Assembly: GCA_002162915.1 (NCBI GenBank)
Contig: MABB01000118.1
Span: 11,642-21,903, forward strand
Source: Rhodospirillales bacterium 47_12_T64
Lineage (GTDB): Bacteria > Pseudomonadota > Alphaproteobacteria > Kiloniellales > Kiloniellaceae
Direction: 5' to 3'
Length of the DNA: 10,262 bases
The translations under genes were made by a program, and so were the position numbers. Numbering within the stretch: the stretch's first letter is position 1; each line of letters opens with the position of its first letter. This document shows, one piece after another, positions 1 through 6,766 of this stretch. The notes beneath the pieces were generated by a model, which was not told where the DNA came from, ran no database searches, and saw nothing but the letters and a program-made list of their open reading frames with translations.

Positions 1-2154
1 ACAAAGACAGGTTTATCACTCTGGCTACAAAACAAGAAACGTCTCGCGGGTACATTATCTTCTCTGCGTCTTTCCGCTCCTCGCCCAATACTCTTTCGCC
101 TTGATCCCTACGGACTAAGATCCTTGATCGTGTTGGGATTGTTCGTCGCTCTGTTCTCATTTGATCAATGGCCAAGTCGAGTAAACTCTGCCTTCGACCT
201 TGATCGTCTGCTTCCCGCGGGTCAAAAAGGCGGCATAACCTACAGTATGTGGCTCACCCCTCCAGATTACACTAGATCTTCTCCCTTATTTTTTGATAAA
301 GATTTCCCCATACCTGAGTATTTGGACATTCCAGAAGGCAGCCAGGCAATTATTCAGGTTCACGGCCTGGAGCCAACGCCTGACGTTCAACTTGCACATA
401 ATAATGTTGAGATAGAGCGGACCGGCGAAACAAGTCACCAAGGAGAGTTTTTAATTAAAGAAAGCGGCGAGCTGAATATAACCACCTCTTACAGAACTCT
501 TCTTAACACCAACATCAATCTTATTGAAGATCAGAGCCCGGAAGTTAACTTTAAGGAGAGCCCTGCCCAAAATGAACAGGGTTTGCTAAAAATAGCCTTC
601 GAAACTCTTGATGACTATGGCACAACAACTCTCGAAATCAGCTTTTGGCAAGAAGATCAAACCTTGGCAGAAACAATCAAAATCCCCCTCCCCGCGAGCC
701 AAAGCAAAGAATATGAGAGCCAATACTACCTCGACCTTACCGACCACATACTGGCTGGTGAGCAGGTCTGGTTTCAACTTTCTGTTCAGGACGCTATGGA
801 ACAGAAAGGGCACACAGAACCCATTAAAATTGTTATTCCAGAAAGATCTTTCTCCCACCCTCTTGCACGCCATCTTGTGAAGCTTCGTAAAGACCTGAAC
901 GCTCCCGAAAACAAAGTAAACGTGATTGCGACCCTTGGTGGCCTCGTAAAACGACCTGACTATTATGATTATGACAGCCTTGTTTCCCTCACAATGACAA
1001 TCGCTGGAAAACACCTTCTGTTTGACAGGAGGCAAGGGGCAGAGCGAGAAACTCAGAAAATTTTATGGAAAACTGCACTACATCTTGAAGACGGCAGATT
1101 AAGTGCCGTACAAAAAGATCTGCGCGACATTCAGCAACAATTACGTGAAGCTCTTTCGTCACAAGCTGATCCCGACGAAATAAGCCGATTAATGGATAAG
1201 CTTCAGCAAGCTGTTGATAGCCTGCTGGCAAAGATGCTTGAAGAGTTTCTTAACAATCCCGAAGAAGCTCCACCAACACCCCCAGATGGCGCAAGGACAC
1301 TTGATAGTAAAGACCTTCAGAACATGATTGATCAAGCGCGTATGCTGGCAGAGAGCGGATCAATGGAAGAAGCTTTACAACTCCTTTCCGAATTACAAAA
1401 CATGCTTGAAAACCTCGCCTTTCAAAATGGACAACAGCCTCAAAATAGCGCAGGGGACAAGGGCCGAGAGATTTTTGAGAAACTACAGAGCCTGACCAAG
1501 CGCCAAGAAGAGTTACTTGAGAATAGTTACAAGAGGCAACAGGAACAGCAAAACGGCAAAAACCAACAGGGTGAACAGGGAAACAAGCCGTCCTCCCGCA
1601 CAATACCAGGAGACAGCCGACCAGGAGAGCAGAGTGACGGACGCGAGCAACAACAAGCTGGGGATGCCCGAAGCCAGGAAAGATTACGACAAGAGCTTCA
1701 GCAGTTAATGGAAAACTTGCAGGAACTGCTGGGAAATGTGCCCGAGGACTTTGATCAAGCCGAGCAATCCATGGGAATTGCGAGAGATGCCTTACAAGGG
1801 CAAGACGGTGACGGCAAGGAAAGCGAACAGGTTGTCCGCGCACAGACAAGAAGTTTACGAAAATTACAAAACGGCACCGAGCAAGCTGCTGAAAAATATC
1901 TAAAAATGCTTAGTCAGGCTCCGGAACGTGGTAGTGGTTGGGTCAAAGGAAAAGATGGCTCTGGAAGAGATCCCTTTGGAAGAAATGTCGATGGTAATGG
2001 TGGGAGCGTTGCAAAACAGGGTGTTCCGCTCCCCGGCGAGGCCGATTTCCTTAAAAGTAGAGGGATTCTCCGTGAACTGCGAGATCGTAGGAATGATCGA
2101 AATCGCCCCCGGGACGAGAAAACATACATCCAGCGACTGCTAGATCGTTTTTAA
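1..2154 (+). CDS. DUF4175 (TIGR02302-like) membrane protein, 5'-truncated by window edge
   Basis: The reading frame is open from base 1 to the TAA at 2152-2154, giving at least 717 residues, so the true start lies upstream of the window. The TTG at 124 is an internal codon, not a start: the residues before it (DPYGLRS at about 35-41) fit the family's usual N-terminal region. A hydrophobic segment (LIVLGLFVALF, 42-52) is probably the last N-terminal membrane helix. It is followed by a long, presumably periplasmic region with beta-rich sequence, then helical segments rich in Leu, Gln and Glu (from about residue 370). A low-complexity Gln/Gly/Arg stretch is encoded at about 1531-1680. The C-terminus (GEADFLKSRGILRELRDRR, ending YIQRLLDRF) is a hallmark of the alphaproteobacterial DUF4175/TIGR02302 family. 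The function of the family is not established. It converges on cpdR with 60 nt between them and no clear terminator. Confidence 0.85.
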   Translation, partial: TKTGLSLWLQNKKRLAGTLSSLRLSAPRPILFRLDPYGLRSLIVLGLFVALFSFDQWPSRVNSAFDLDRLLPAGQKGGITYSMWLTPPDYTRSSPLFFDKDFPIPEYLDIPEGSQAIIQVHGLEPTPDVQLAHNNVEIERTGETSHQGEFLIKESGELNITTSYRTLLNTNINLIEDQSPEVNFKESPAQNEQGLLKIAFETLDDYGTTTLEISFWQEDQTLAETIKIPLPASQSKEYESQYYLDLTDHILAGEQVWFQLSVQDAMEQKGHTEPIKIVIPERSFSHPLARHLVKLRKDLNAPENKVNVIATLGGLVKRPDYYDYDSLVSLTMTIAGKHLLFDRRQGAERETQKILWKTALHLEDGRLSAVQKDLRDIQQQLREALSSQADPDEISRLMDKLQQAVDSLLAKMLEEFLNNPEEAPPTPPDGARTLDSKDLQNMIDQARMLAESGSMEEALQLLSELQNMLENLAFQNGQQPQNSAGDKGREIFEKLQSLTKRQEELLENSYKRQQEQQNGKNQQGEQGNKPSSRTIPGDSRPGEQSDGREQQQAGDARSQERLRQELQQLMENLQELLGNVPEDFDQAEQSMGIARDALQGQDGDGKESEQVVRAQTRSLRKLQNGTEQAAEKYLKMLSQAPERGSGWVKGKDGSGRDPFGRNVDGNGGSVAKQGVPLPGEADFLKSRGILRELRDRRNDRNRPRDEKTYIQRLLDRF

Positions 2155-2214
2155 AACTACATTATGTTTTAGCGACTACAGGTAAGTTCTTCTACGTACC
2201 GGGAGGGGTTGAAA

Positions 2215-2583
2215 TTAACTCGCATTTACGGCGAGGGCTTCTTCCGCAGCTGTACATATTTCCTGAAGACTAAAAGGTTTCGTTACGACTTTAAATATCA
2301 GTTCTTCAAGATTATGTGCCCGTTGTTTTTCAGCAGAATATCCAGTCATAAGTAAAACCGGCATGTCAGGTGCATCCTTTGCAACCATCAAGGCAAGGCC
2401 AATACCATCAAGCCCGGGCATAACTATATCAGTGATTAAAAGGTCGTACTTGTTTTCACCCATTGCCTCTAAGGCCTGCATGCCATCGCCAACAGCAGTG
2501 ACTTCATGCTTCTTGTGAGTAAGAGCACGTGCCACAAAACTCCGTACAGCTTTGTCATCTTCGGCAATTAAGATTTTCGACAT
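2215..2583 (-). CDS. cpdR: CpdR-like single-domain response regulator
   Basis: This 122-residue protein is a stand-alone receiver domain with no output domain. The acidic pocket is E8-D9-D10, the phospho-acceptor is D52 (LLITDIVMPGLDG), the conserved Thr is T80 (LLMTGYS) and the conserved Lys is K102 (TKPF). These are the canonical receiver residues. Length, the TDIVMPG(L/M)DGI block and the alphaproteobacterial setting match CpdR. In Caulobacter, CpdR receives phosphate from CckA through ChpT. Unphosphorylated, it recruits ClpXP substrates to the pole, including the c-di-GMP phosphodiesterase PdeA, and influences CtrA proteolysis. I chose the ATG at 2583 over the TTG at 2598 because the minus strand has GGTGGGG a few bases before this ATG, and family members begin close to the K-I-L-I-A-E-D-D strand. 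A CtrA box sits 33 nt upstream. The gene appears monocistronic and converges on the DUF4175 gene. Another small receiver such as DivK is less likely given the CpdR-like motifs. Confidence 0.85.
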   Translation of the reverse strand: MSKILIAEDDKAVRSFVARALTHKKHEVTAVGDGMQALEAMGENKYDLLITDIVMPGLDGIGLALMVAKDAPDMPVLLMTGYSAEKQRAHNLEELIFKVVTKPFSLQEICTAAEEALAVNAS

Positions 2584-2589
2584 AAATCC
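2584..2589 (-). promoter_or_regulatory. Ribosome binding region deciding the cpdR start
   Basis: The minus strand upstream of the ATG at 2583 reads GGTGGGGATTT, with the purine-rich GTGGGGA core just 5' of this interval and about 4-5 nt of spacing. This favours the ATG at 2583 over the in-frame TTG at 2598, which would lie upstream of the Shine-Dalgarno-like sequence. Confidence 0.5.
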
Positions 2590-2616
2590 CCACCGCAACT
2601 ACAGTTACGTGTTTGG

Positions 2617-2631
2617 TTAACACTACGTTAA
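2617..2631 (-). promoter_or_regulatory. CtrA binding site (TTAA-N7-TTAA) upstream of cpdR
   Basis: On the minus strand the site reads TTAACGTAGTGTTAAC when one flanking base is included. That is a perfect match to the CtrA consensus TTAA-N7-TTAA and also to the TTAAC-N6-TTAAC form. It ends 33 nt before the cpdR start codon, a position where CtrA could overlap the promoter's -35 region. In Caulobacter cpdR is a known member of the CtrA regulon. Binding here is inferred from the motif alone. Confidence 0.75.
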
Positions 2632-2668
2632 GATGAAGAATATCACGATGGTTGGAATGTTACCATGC

Positions 2669-2716
2669 CAGAAAATTACACAGAAAATTCCACAGAAAAT
2701 TATCCAGAAAAACCAT
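2669..2716. repeat. 12-bp tandem repeat, four units, between cpdR and zinc-ribbon gene
   Basis: The 9-mer CAGAAAATT occurs at 2669, 2681 and 2693, and a degenerate copy (CAGAAAAAC) at 2705, at an exact 12-bp period. The units are CAGAAAATTACA, CAGAAAATTCCA, CAGAAAATTATC and CAGAAAAACCAT. The array is non-coding by the most likely annotation and lies between the cpdR CtrA box and the stop codon of the zinc-ribbon gene. Because 12 is a multiple of three, any frame read through it gives a four-residue repeat. It could be a regulator-binding array, a slippage-born minisatellite or a relic. I do not recognise it. Confidence 0.7.
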
Positions 2717-2741
2717 CTCGTAAAATCACGCAGCAAAGAAC

Positions 2742-3533
2742 CTATTTTTTAACCGGCTCAAAATCTGGAGTTTGCAAAGCCTCTTCATCCGAAACAAAAT
2801 TAACATCGGCTTGAATAGCATTCGGAGCAGTCGTTAATTCAATCAGGAAATTGATTTTTTCTGTTGGTTCTAGAAACTCAACTGTTAGAGAGATCGTTTT
2901 TCGAGATAGGGTTTCCCCCGTATTCGCCCTTAAAGAGCCAATAAGCTTTGGAACGATAATCTTTTCTTTCGTGGCATTAACGATTTCGCCCGTAAGAACG
3001 ATCAGTTTTTTTCCTGCTTTAGTCGCTTGTTCGAACTTTTGGTTCTCAATCACCAAGCCTTCGCCAGGAAGAAATACTTGTAAATCAAGGAGGTCATATA
3101 ATTTCATGGTTTGCGGAACCGTACTGACAATCAATACGCGCTCACTCCAAAACCCATAACCAAGCCCCCCAGCAAGAATGAATAACAGTAACCAACCAAC
3201 GAGAAGCCCTTTACCCTTTTTCTTTTGCTTCTCAGCCGTAAAACCTTTGGGGCGCTTTGAACGCACTTTTCCCGGTTCGACAAAATCATCCTCAATCGGA
3301 TCGGGGACTTCATTGGCAGGACCAGCAATATTCTCGGGAATATCCGGCGTCGCATCCTCGGGCTCCGGGTTCGCGGAGGGAGAAGCAATCTCTATTTCAG
3401 TATCAGGTTCAGTATCTGGCACTTGCAACCAAGTATGACGACAGCTTTTACAACGGACTTTACGCCCTTTGTCACCCAACGCCTCAGGCGCAAGTCGGAA
3501 CTTACTGTCACATTCAGGACAAGAAACTATCAT
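2742..3533 (-). CDS. MJ0042-type zinc-ribbon single-pass membrane protein
   Basis: The 263-residue protein opens with an MJ0042-type zinc finger (TIGR02098-like). Its zinc ligands are C5-x2-C8 and C28-x2-C31, followed by the typical H-T-W. A Pro/Glu/Asp-rich acidic linker follows (about 36-90), then a basic stretch (KQKKKGK, about 102-108) and one membrane helix (about 110-129, LLVGWLLLFILAGGLGYGFW). The C-terminal domain (about 130-263, rich in beta-strands and containing LTGEIVNATKEKI) resembles the DUF3426-type domain of such proteins. By the positive-inside rule the zinc finger should be cytoplasmic and the C-terminal domain periplasmic. The ATG at 3533 is preferred because the family starts directly at MI(V/I)xCPxC. 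A GTG at 3545 would add four residues, and neither start has a strong Shine-Dalgarno sequence. The gene is divergent from ftsE. Its function is unknown; family members are often annotated only as zinc-ribbon domain proteins. Confidence 0.85.
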   Translation of the reverse strand: MIVSCPECDSKFRLAPEALGDKGRKVRCKSCRHTWLQVPDTEPDTEIEIASPSANPEPEDATPDIPENIAGPANEVPDPIEDDFVEPGKVRSKRPKGFTAEKQKKKGKGLLVGWLLLFILAGGLGYGFWSERVLIVSTVPQTMKLYDLLDLQVFLPGEGLVIENQKFEQATKAGKKLIVLTGEIVNATKEKIIVPKLIGSLRANTGETLSRKTISLTVEFLEPTEKINFLIELTTAPNAIQADVNFVSDEEALQTPDFEPVKK

Positions 3534-3767
3534 TCGGTCAATCACCAGCTAAGAAACTTAATTCAAGGGCTAATTTTTCAAGTGGTAATTTATACGGTGC
3601 AGAAAATCCGAACGCAAGACCAGACATAAGACCCTAGCATAAGGGCCGCCATAAAACTGGGATCTCTAGGTAATCTCAAATTGTGATTAAAGAGTTTAAA
3701 TTATTAAATGCTCAAGTCTTTACGTTTACTGTGAAAACATGTCATTGTTCCCACCTCGTTCACTGCC
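3534..3767. other. Divergent intergenic region between zinc-ribbon gene and ftsE
   Basis: This 234-bp stretch separates two genes that read outward, so it should hold promoters for both. It is AT-rich towards ftsE. I see no coding frame that resembles a protein, no strong palindromic operator and no CtrA full site; the TTAA tetramers at 3687, 3696 and 3704 have the wrong spacing. The ftsE start has no strong Shine-Dalgarno sequence in front of it. Confidence 0.6.
3681..3707 (+). promoter_or_regulatory. Possible sigma-70-like promoter for the ftsE operon
   Basis: TTGTGA (3681-3686) could serve as a -35 element and TATTAA (3702-3707) as a -10 element, with a spacer of 15 bp, which is short. 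This is the most promoter-like combination in the AT-rich stretch upstream of ftsE and would give a 5' leader of about 50 nt. The match is weak and was made by eye. Confidence 0.25.
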
Positions 3768-4484
3768 ATGGATTTCAAGCCTTTGGTTCGGTTTCAGGAT
3801 GTTCATCTGCGCTATGGCACTGGCCCAGATGTGCTCCATCAGGTCAATCTCACACTCGCACCCGGCTCATTTCATTTTATGGTTGGCCCGAGTGGGGCAG
3901 GAAAATCATCTCTATTACGCCTGATGTATTTGGCCCATCGCCCGTCGTCTGGACGACTGAGTATCTTTGGGCGCGACGTATCACAGCAAGATCGAAAAGA
4001 ACTGACAATGTTGCGTCGTCGAATTGGGATTATCTTCCAGGATTTTCGACTTCTTGACCATCTGACAGCCCTTGAAAACGTTGCCCTTCCTTTAACGATT
4101 ACAGGTAATTCTCTCGAGAAAGTTCGCCGCAATGTGAGTGAGCTTTTAGCTTGGGTTGGACTGGCTGATTATCTGGATGCCAAACCTCCGACTCTATCCG
4201 GAGGACAGCAACAGCGTGTCGCAATCGCCCGCGCTGTAATCGCACGGCCCAGTTTACTACTCGCCGATGAACCAACAGGTAATCTGGACGACAAAATTGC
4301 CGAGCGCCTTCTCTTTTTGTTTGAAGAATTAAACAAACGCGGCACCACGATTGTTGTCGCATCTCATAATGAAGCCCTGGTTAACAGATTCAATCACCCT
4401 GTTTTCAAAATTATCAACGGCGAAGTCAGGCTGATAAAAAATACACAATCACCCTCTGTTCAACACAATACAGGGGCTATGTAA
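3768..4484 (+). CDS. ftsE: Cell division ATP-binding protein FtsE
   Basis: FtsE is the cytoplasmic ATPase of the FtsEX complex, which couples ATP hydrolysis at the divisome to activation of periplasmic cell-wall hydrolases. The 238-residue protein has every ABC signature in order: Walker A GPSGAGKS (40-47), Q-loop Q91 (FQDFRLL, the form typical of FtsE), signature LSGGQ (143-147) with QQRVAIARA, Walker B LLLADEP (163-169), D-loop N172-L173-D174 and H-loop H200. Length fits the family at about 220-240 residues; the tail after residue 220 is slightly longer than usual. ATG 3768 is preferred because an in-frame TGA lies at 3732 and there is no better start. Its TAA is followed at once by the ftsX ATG, so the two are surely co-transcribed and probably translationally coupled. 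Related LolD-type ATPases are excluded by the adjacent ftsX. Confidence 0.95.
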   Translation: MDFKPLVRFQDVHLRYGTGPDVLHQVNLTLAPGSFHFMVGPSGAGKSSLLRLMYLAHRPSSGRLSIFGRDVSQQDRKELTMLRRRIGIIFQDFRLLDHLTALENVALPLTITGNSLEKVRRNVSELLAWVGLADYLDAKPPTLSGGQQQRVAIARAVIARPSLLLADEPTGNLDDKIAERLLFLFEELNKRGTTIVVASHNEALVNRFNHPVFKIINGEVRLIKNTQSPSVQHNTGAM

Positions 4485-5375
4485 ATGTTCGGGGCACGTA
4501 ATGATGTCCCCTTGGATCGGGATGCTTCAAGTCGATTTTTACCCTGGTTGATTGCTGTTATGGTCTATCTCGCAACAATGTCCCTTGTTGTGGCAATAAC
4601 CATGAACAAGCTTGCAAATCGTTGGGATCAAGGCCTATCGAACAGCCTTACGATTCAAGTCCCCGCAGGACAAACACCAACTGATCGTCAGTCTACCGAA
4701 AGAAACCTCAAAGATTTACAGGACAAACTCGTCCAGCTTGAAAATGTTGAGACGGTGGAGATACTCAATGACGCTGAACTCAATAAATTGATGGAACCGT
4801 GGCTCGGCAAAGATGTCCTGCTACAGGGTTTGCCAATCCCGTTTTTGATTTCCGTAGAATTGGGACAATCCAACGTCAAAACGATAGATGCAATAAACAA
4901 GATAATCGCGCAAAGTTTTCCAGAAGCAAGTGTCGATGATCACCAACGCTGGCTTGGAAATTTGCTCGGCTTGGCCAAAGTTATTCAATTGGTATCACTA
5001 TTGGTCGTCATACTGGTGGGCGGAGCCGCTGGCCTGATGGTTATTCTTGTTACGCGTATGGGCCTGGCAATCCATAGACAAGTCGTTGAGCTTTTTCACC
5101 ATATGGGAGCTCATGACTCCTATATTGCGGCACGCTTCCAAATCCATGCCCTAAAGTTGAGCACTGCTGGCGGGTTATCGGGACTGCTTCTTGCGGGCAT
5201 AACAATCGCGTCCTTTAGCTCTCTTCTCGGGCAAGCAAATAGTTCAATTTTACCAAGTCTGACTTTCTCCGCTGGGGAATGGGGCTTGTTCTTGCTCATG
5301 CCATTGGGCGCCTCTGTAATTGCCATGATGACAGCTCGGCTGACAGTTCTCCGTAGTCTTGCCTTAATGCCGTAG
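4485..5375 (+). CDS. ftsX: Cell division permease-like protein FtsX
   Basis: FtsX is the integral-membrane partner of FtsE. It senses ATP hydrolysis and passes a conformational signal to periplasmic regulators of peptidoglycan hydrolases. The 296-residue protein shows the standard topology: a cytoplasmic N-terminus (VPLDRDASSRFLPW at about 8-21, typical of alphaproteobacterial FtsX), TM1 (about 20-40), a large periplasmic loop (about 41-163, containing VETVEILNDAEL at 88-99), TM2 (about 166-189), a cytoplasmic stretch, TM3 (about 224-246) and TM4 (about 264-285). It starts directly after the ftsE stop codon (TAAATG) and ends 12 nt before the DUF218 gene. Confidence 0.93.
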   Translation: MFGARNDVPLDRDASSRFLPWLIAVMVYLATMSLVVAITMNKLANRWDQGLSNSLTIQVPAGQTPTDRQSTERNLKDLQDKLVQLENVETVEILNDAELNKLMEPWLGKDVLLQGLPIPFLISVELGQSNVKTIDAINKIIAQSFPEASVDDHQRWLGNLLGLAKVIQLVSLLVVILVGGAAGLMVILVTRMGLAIHRQVVELFHHMGAHDSYIAARFQIHALKLSTAGGLSGLLLAGITIASFSSLLGQANSSILPSLTFSAGEWGLFLLMPLGASVIAMMTARLTVLRSLALMP

Positions 5376-5387
5376 TATTTAGGAAAG

Positions 5388-6026
5388 ATGATATCATTGT
5401 TTCACCGAACAAATCGAAAGACCTTTATCACGCTGAAGGTAGGTTCTTTTATAGCTGTGGCTGCCTTCTTGTTTTGGATCATCGGTTTTTTCTGGTTCGC
5501 GACCAATTTACCCGATGACGTAACAAATGACGGGCAAATCGCGGACGCAATCGTGGTGCTAACAGGAGGAAGTGACCGAATTAATACCGGCTTAGATCTT
5601 CTATCTCAAGGTCAGGGCAAAAAACTTTTTATTTCAGGTGTTTATAAAGGCGTAGAAGTCCAGGAACTCTTGCAACTATCTCAACGCGCCCCTAAAAATC
5701 TAGAGTGCTGTGTAAAACTGGGATACCAAGCTGACGACACACGAGGAAACGCTCAAGAAAGTAAAACTTGGGTCGATGAACAGGATTATTCCTCATTACG
5801 CCTTGTCACCGCCTCCTATCATATGCCAAGAAGTCTCCTGGAATTTCGCCATGCCATGCCGAACATAACCATCTATCCTCATCCTGTTTTTCCAGAACAT
5901 GTTAAACAGAAAGATTGGTGGCTTTGGCCCGGAAGCATGACGCTCATTTTATCTGAATACGTTAAGTTTCTCTTGGCTCAGGTCAGGAACTGGACTGAAG
6001 ACATGCAAGCAAAGTTGATTGGATAA
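5388..6026 (+). CDS. DUF218 (YdcF/SanA-like) membrane-anchored protein
   Basis: The 212-residue protein has one N-terminal membrane helix (about 17-38) and then a DUF218 fold, probably periplasmic. Recognisable blocks are DAIVVLTGGSDR (53-64), KKLFISGV (78-85), DDTRGNAQES (116-125) and TASYHMPRS (141-149). These match the YdcF/SanA/ElyC group, where related proteins are linked to envelope integrity and lipid-carrier metabolism in Enterobacteria, but the biochemical role of this member is unknown. AGGAAAG a few bases before the ATG at 5388 gives a good ribosome binding site. It lies 12 nt after ftsX and 6 nt before the acyltransferase gene, so it is part of the same operon and supports an envelope role. 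Confidence 0.85.
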   Translation: MISLFHRTNRKTFITLKVGSFIAVAAFLFWIIGFFWFATNLPDDVTNDGQIADAIVVLTGGSDRINTGLDLLSQGQGKKLFISGVYKGVEVQELLQLSQRAPKNLECCVKLGYQADDTRGNAQESKTWVDEQDYSSLRLVTASYHMPRSLLEFRHAMPNITIYPHPVFPEHVKQKDWWLWPGSMTLILSEYVKFLLAQVRNWTEDMQAKLIG

Positions 6027-6032
6027 CACCCC

Positions 6033-6764
6033 ATGGTTTTCGCGAGATCCCTGACCTTCAATATTTTCTATCTCATCTGGTGTGCGATCTTCTTTACACC
6101 ATGCTTGTTACTAATGGTTTTTCCGCAGCGTTATATGCTAATCGCAGGACATTATTGGGCCGTGGTCATCTTTTGGCTCCTAAAGGTTATATGCGGAATA
6201 ACTTATGAAATTCGTGGACAGGAAAACCTCCCAAAAGATGGGAAGTTTTTACTGGTCAGTAAGCACCAGTCCGCATGGGAAACGATTGCATTAATGGCCT
6301 TTTTGGATAATCCCTGCATCGTCCTCAAAAAACAACTCCTGCGCATTCCCTTTTTTGGCTGGTATCTCTGGAAAAGTGGTGTCGTTGCGATCGATCGGAA
6401 AGCTGGCACAAAAGCTTTACGACAGATGATTAGCGAATCAAAAATTCCCTTGGAAAACGGACGACCAATTGTCATCTTCCCAGAGGGGACACGCTCAACT
6501 CCCGGACAAGCTCCTCAATACCAGACAGGCATTGCAGCTCTTTATACTGGTTTGGGTGTACCGGTTTGCCCTGCAGCCCTAAATTCTGGGTTATTCTGGG
6601 GGAAGAATGCTTTTGTTAAAAAACCTGGAAAAATTGTACTTGAGTATCTGCCCATGATCCCCGCAGGCATCAAATCAAAAATATTTATGAAAACACTGCA
6701 AGATACGATTGAAACCGCAAGTAATAAACTCATCGACGAAGCTGAAAAAGTTGAAGGCAAATAA
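6033..6764 (+). CDS. plsC: 1-acyl-sn-glycerol-3-phosphate acyltransferase (PlsC-type)
   Basis: This enzyme probably transfers an acyl group to lysophosphatidic acid to form phosphatidic acid, the second acylation of glycerophospholipid synthesis, at the inner membrane. The 243-residue protein has N-terminal hydrophobic segments (about 7-30 and 41-54). It then has the acyltransferase catalytic block SKHQSAWE (76-83), motif II around IPFFGWYLWKSG (105-116) and VVAIDR (117-122), and the glycerophosphate-binding motif FPEGTRS (149-155). The catalytic motif is H78-x4-E83 rather than the textbook H-x4-D; from memory, KHQSxWE is recurrent in one proteobacterial PlsC subfamily, so I read it as active. 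The start at 6033 has only a weak ribosome binding site and lies 6 nt after the previous stop. An acyltransferase with a different acceptor cannot be excluded. Confidence 0.88.
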   Translation: MVFARSLTFNIFYLIWCAIFFTPCLLLMVFPQRYMLIAGHYWAVVIFWLLKVICGITYEIRGQENLPKDGKFLLVSKHQSAWETIALMAFLDNPCIVLKKQLLRIPFFGWYLWKSGVVAIDRKAGTKALRQMISESKIPLENGRPIVIFPEGTRSTPGQAPQYQTGIAALYTGLGVPVCPAALNSGLFWGKNAFVKKPGKIVLEYLPMIPAGIKSKIFMKTLQDTIETASNKLIDEAEKVEGK

Positions 6765-6766
6765 CG

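Noticed and set aside
586..1035. 149-residue minus-strand open frame opposite the DUF4175 gene
   Set aside because: Cys- and Phe-rich translation with no recognisable domain, antisense to conserved coding sequence.
1250..1849. 199-residue minus-strand open frame opposite the DUF4175 gene
   Set aside because: It lies entirely antisense to a clear family member, its residue composition is that of a shadow frame, and no motif or ribosome binding site supports it.
2633..2752. 39-residue plus-strand frame (MKNITMVGM...) starting just after the CtrA box and reading through the repeats
   Set aside because: There is no ribosome binding site (the CtrA box abuts the ATG), the repeat dominates the translation (QKI repeats), and it runs into the 3' end of the zinc-ribbon gene on the other strand.
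2665..2814. Plus-strand frame MPENYTENSTENYPEK... of about 49 residues
   Set aside because: The four-residue periodicity is a by-product of the 12-bp repeat, and its second half is antisense to the zinc-ribbon gene.
3257..3637. 126-residue plus-strand frame across the zinc-ribbon gene and the intergenic region
   Set aside because: Most of it is antisense to the zinc-ribbon gene, and the rest is low-complexity intergenic sequence with no homology I can recognise.
3687..3707. Cluster of three TTAA tetramers upstream of ftsE as a CtrA site
   Set aside because: The spacings between tetramers are 5 and 4 bp, not the 7 bp that CtrA requires.
3683..4057. 124-residue plus-strand frame overlapping the start of ftsE
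   Set aside because: It runs out of frame through the Walker A region of ftsE, and the sequence resembles no protein family.
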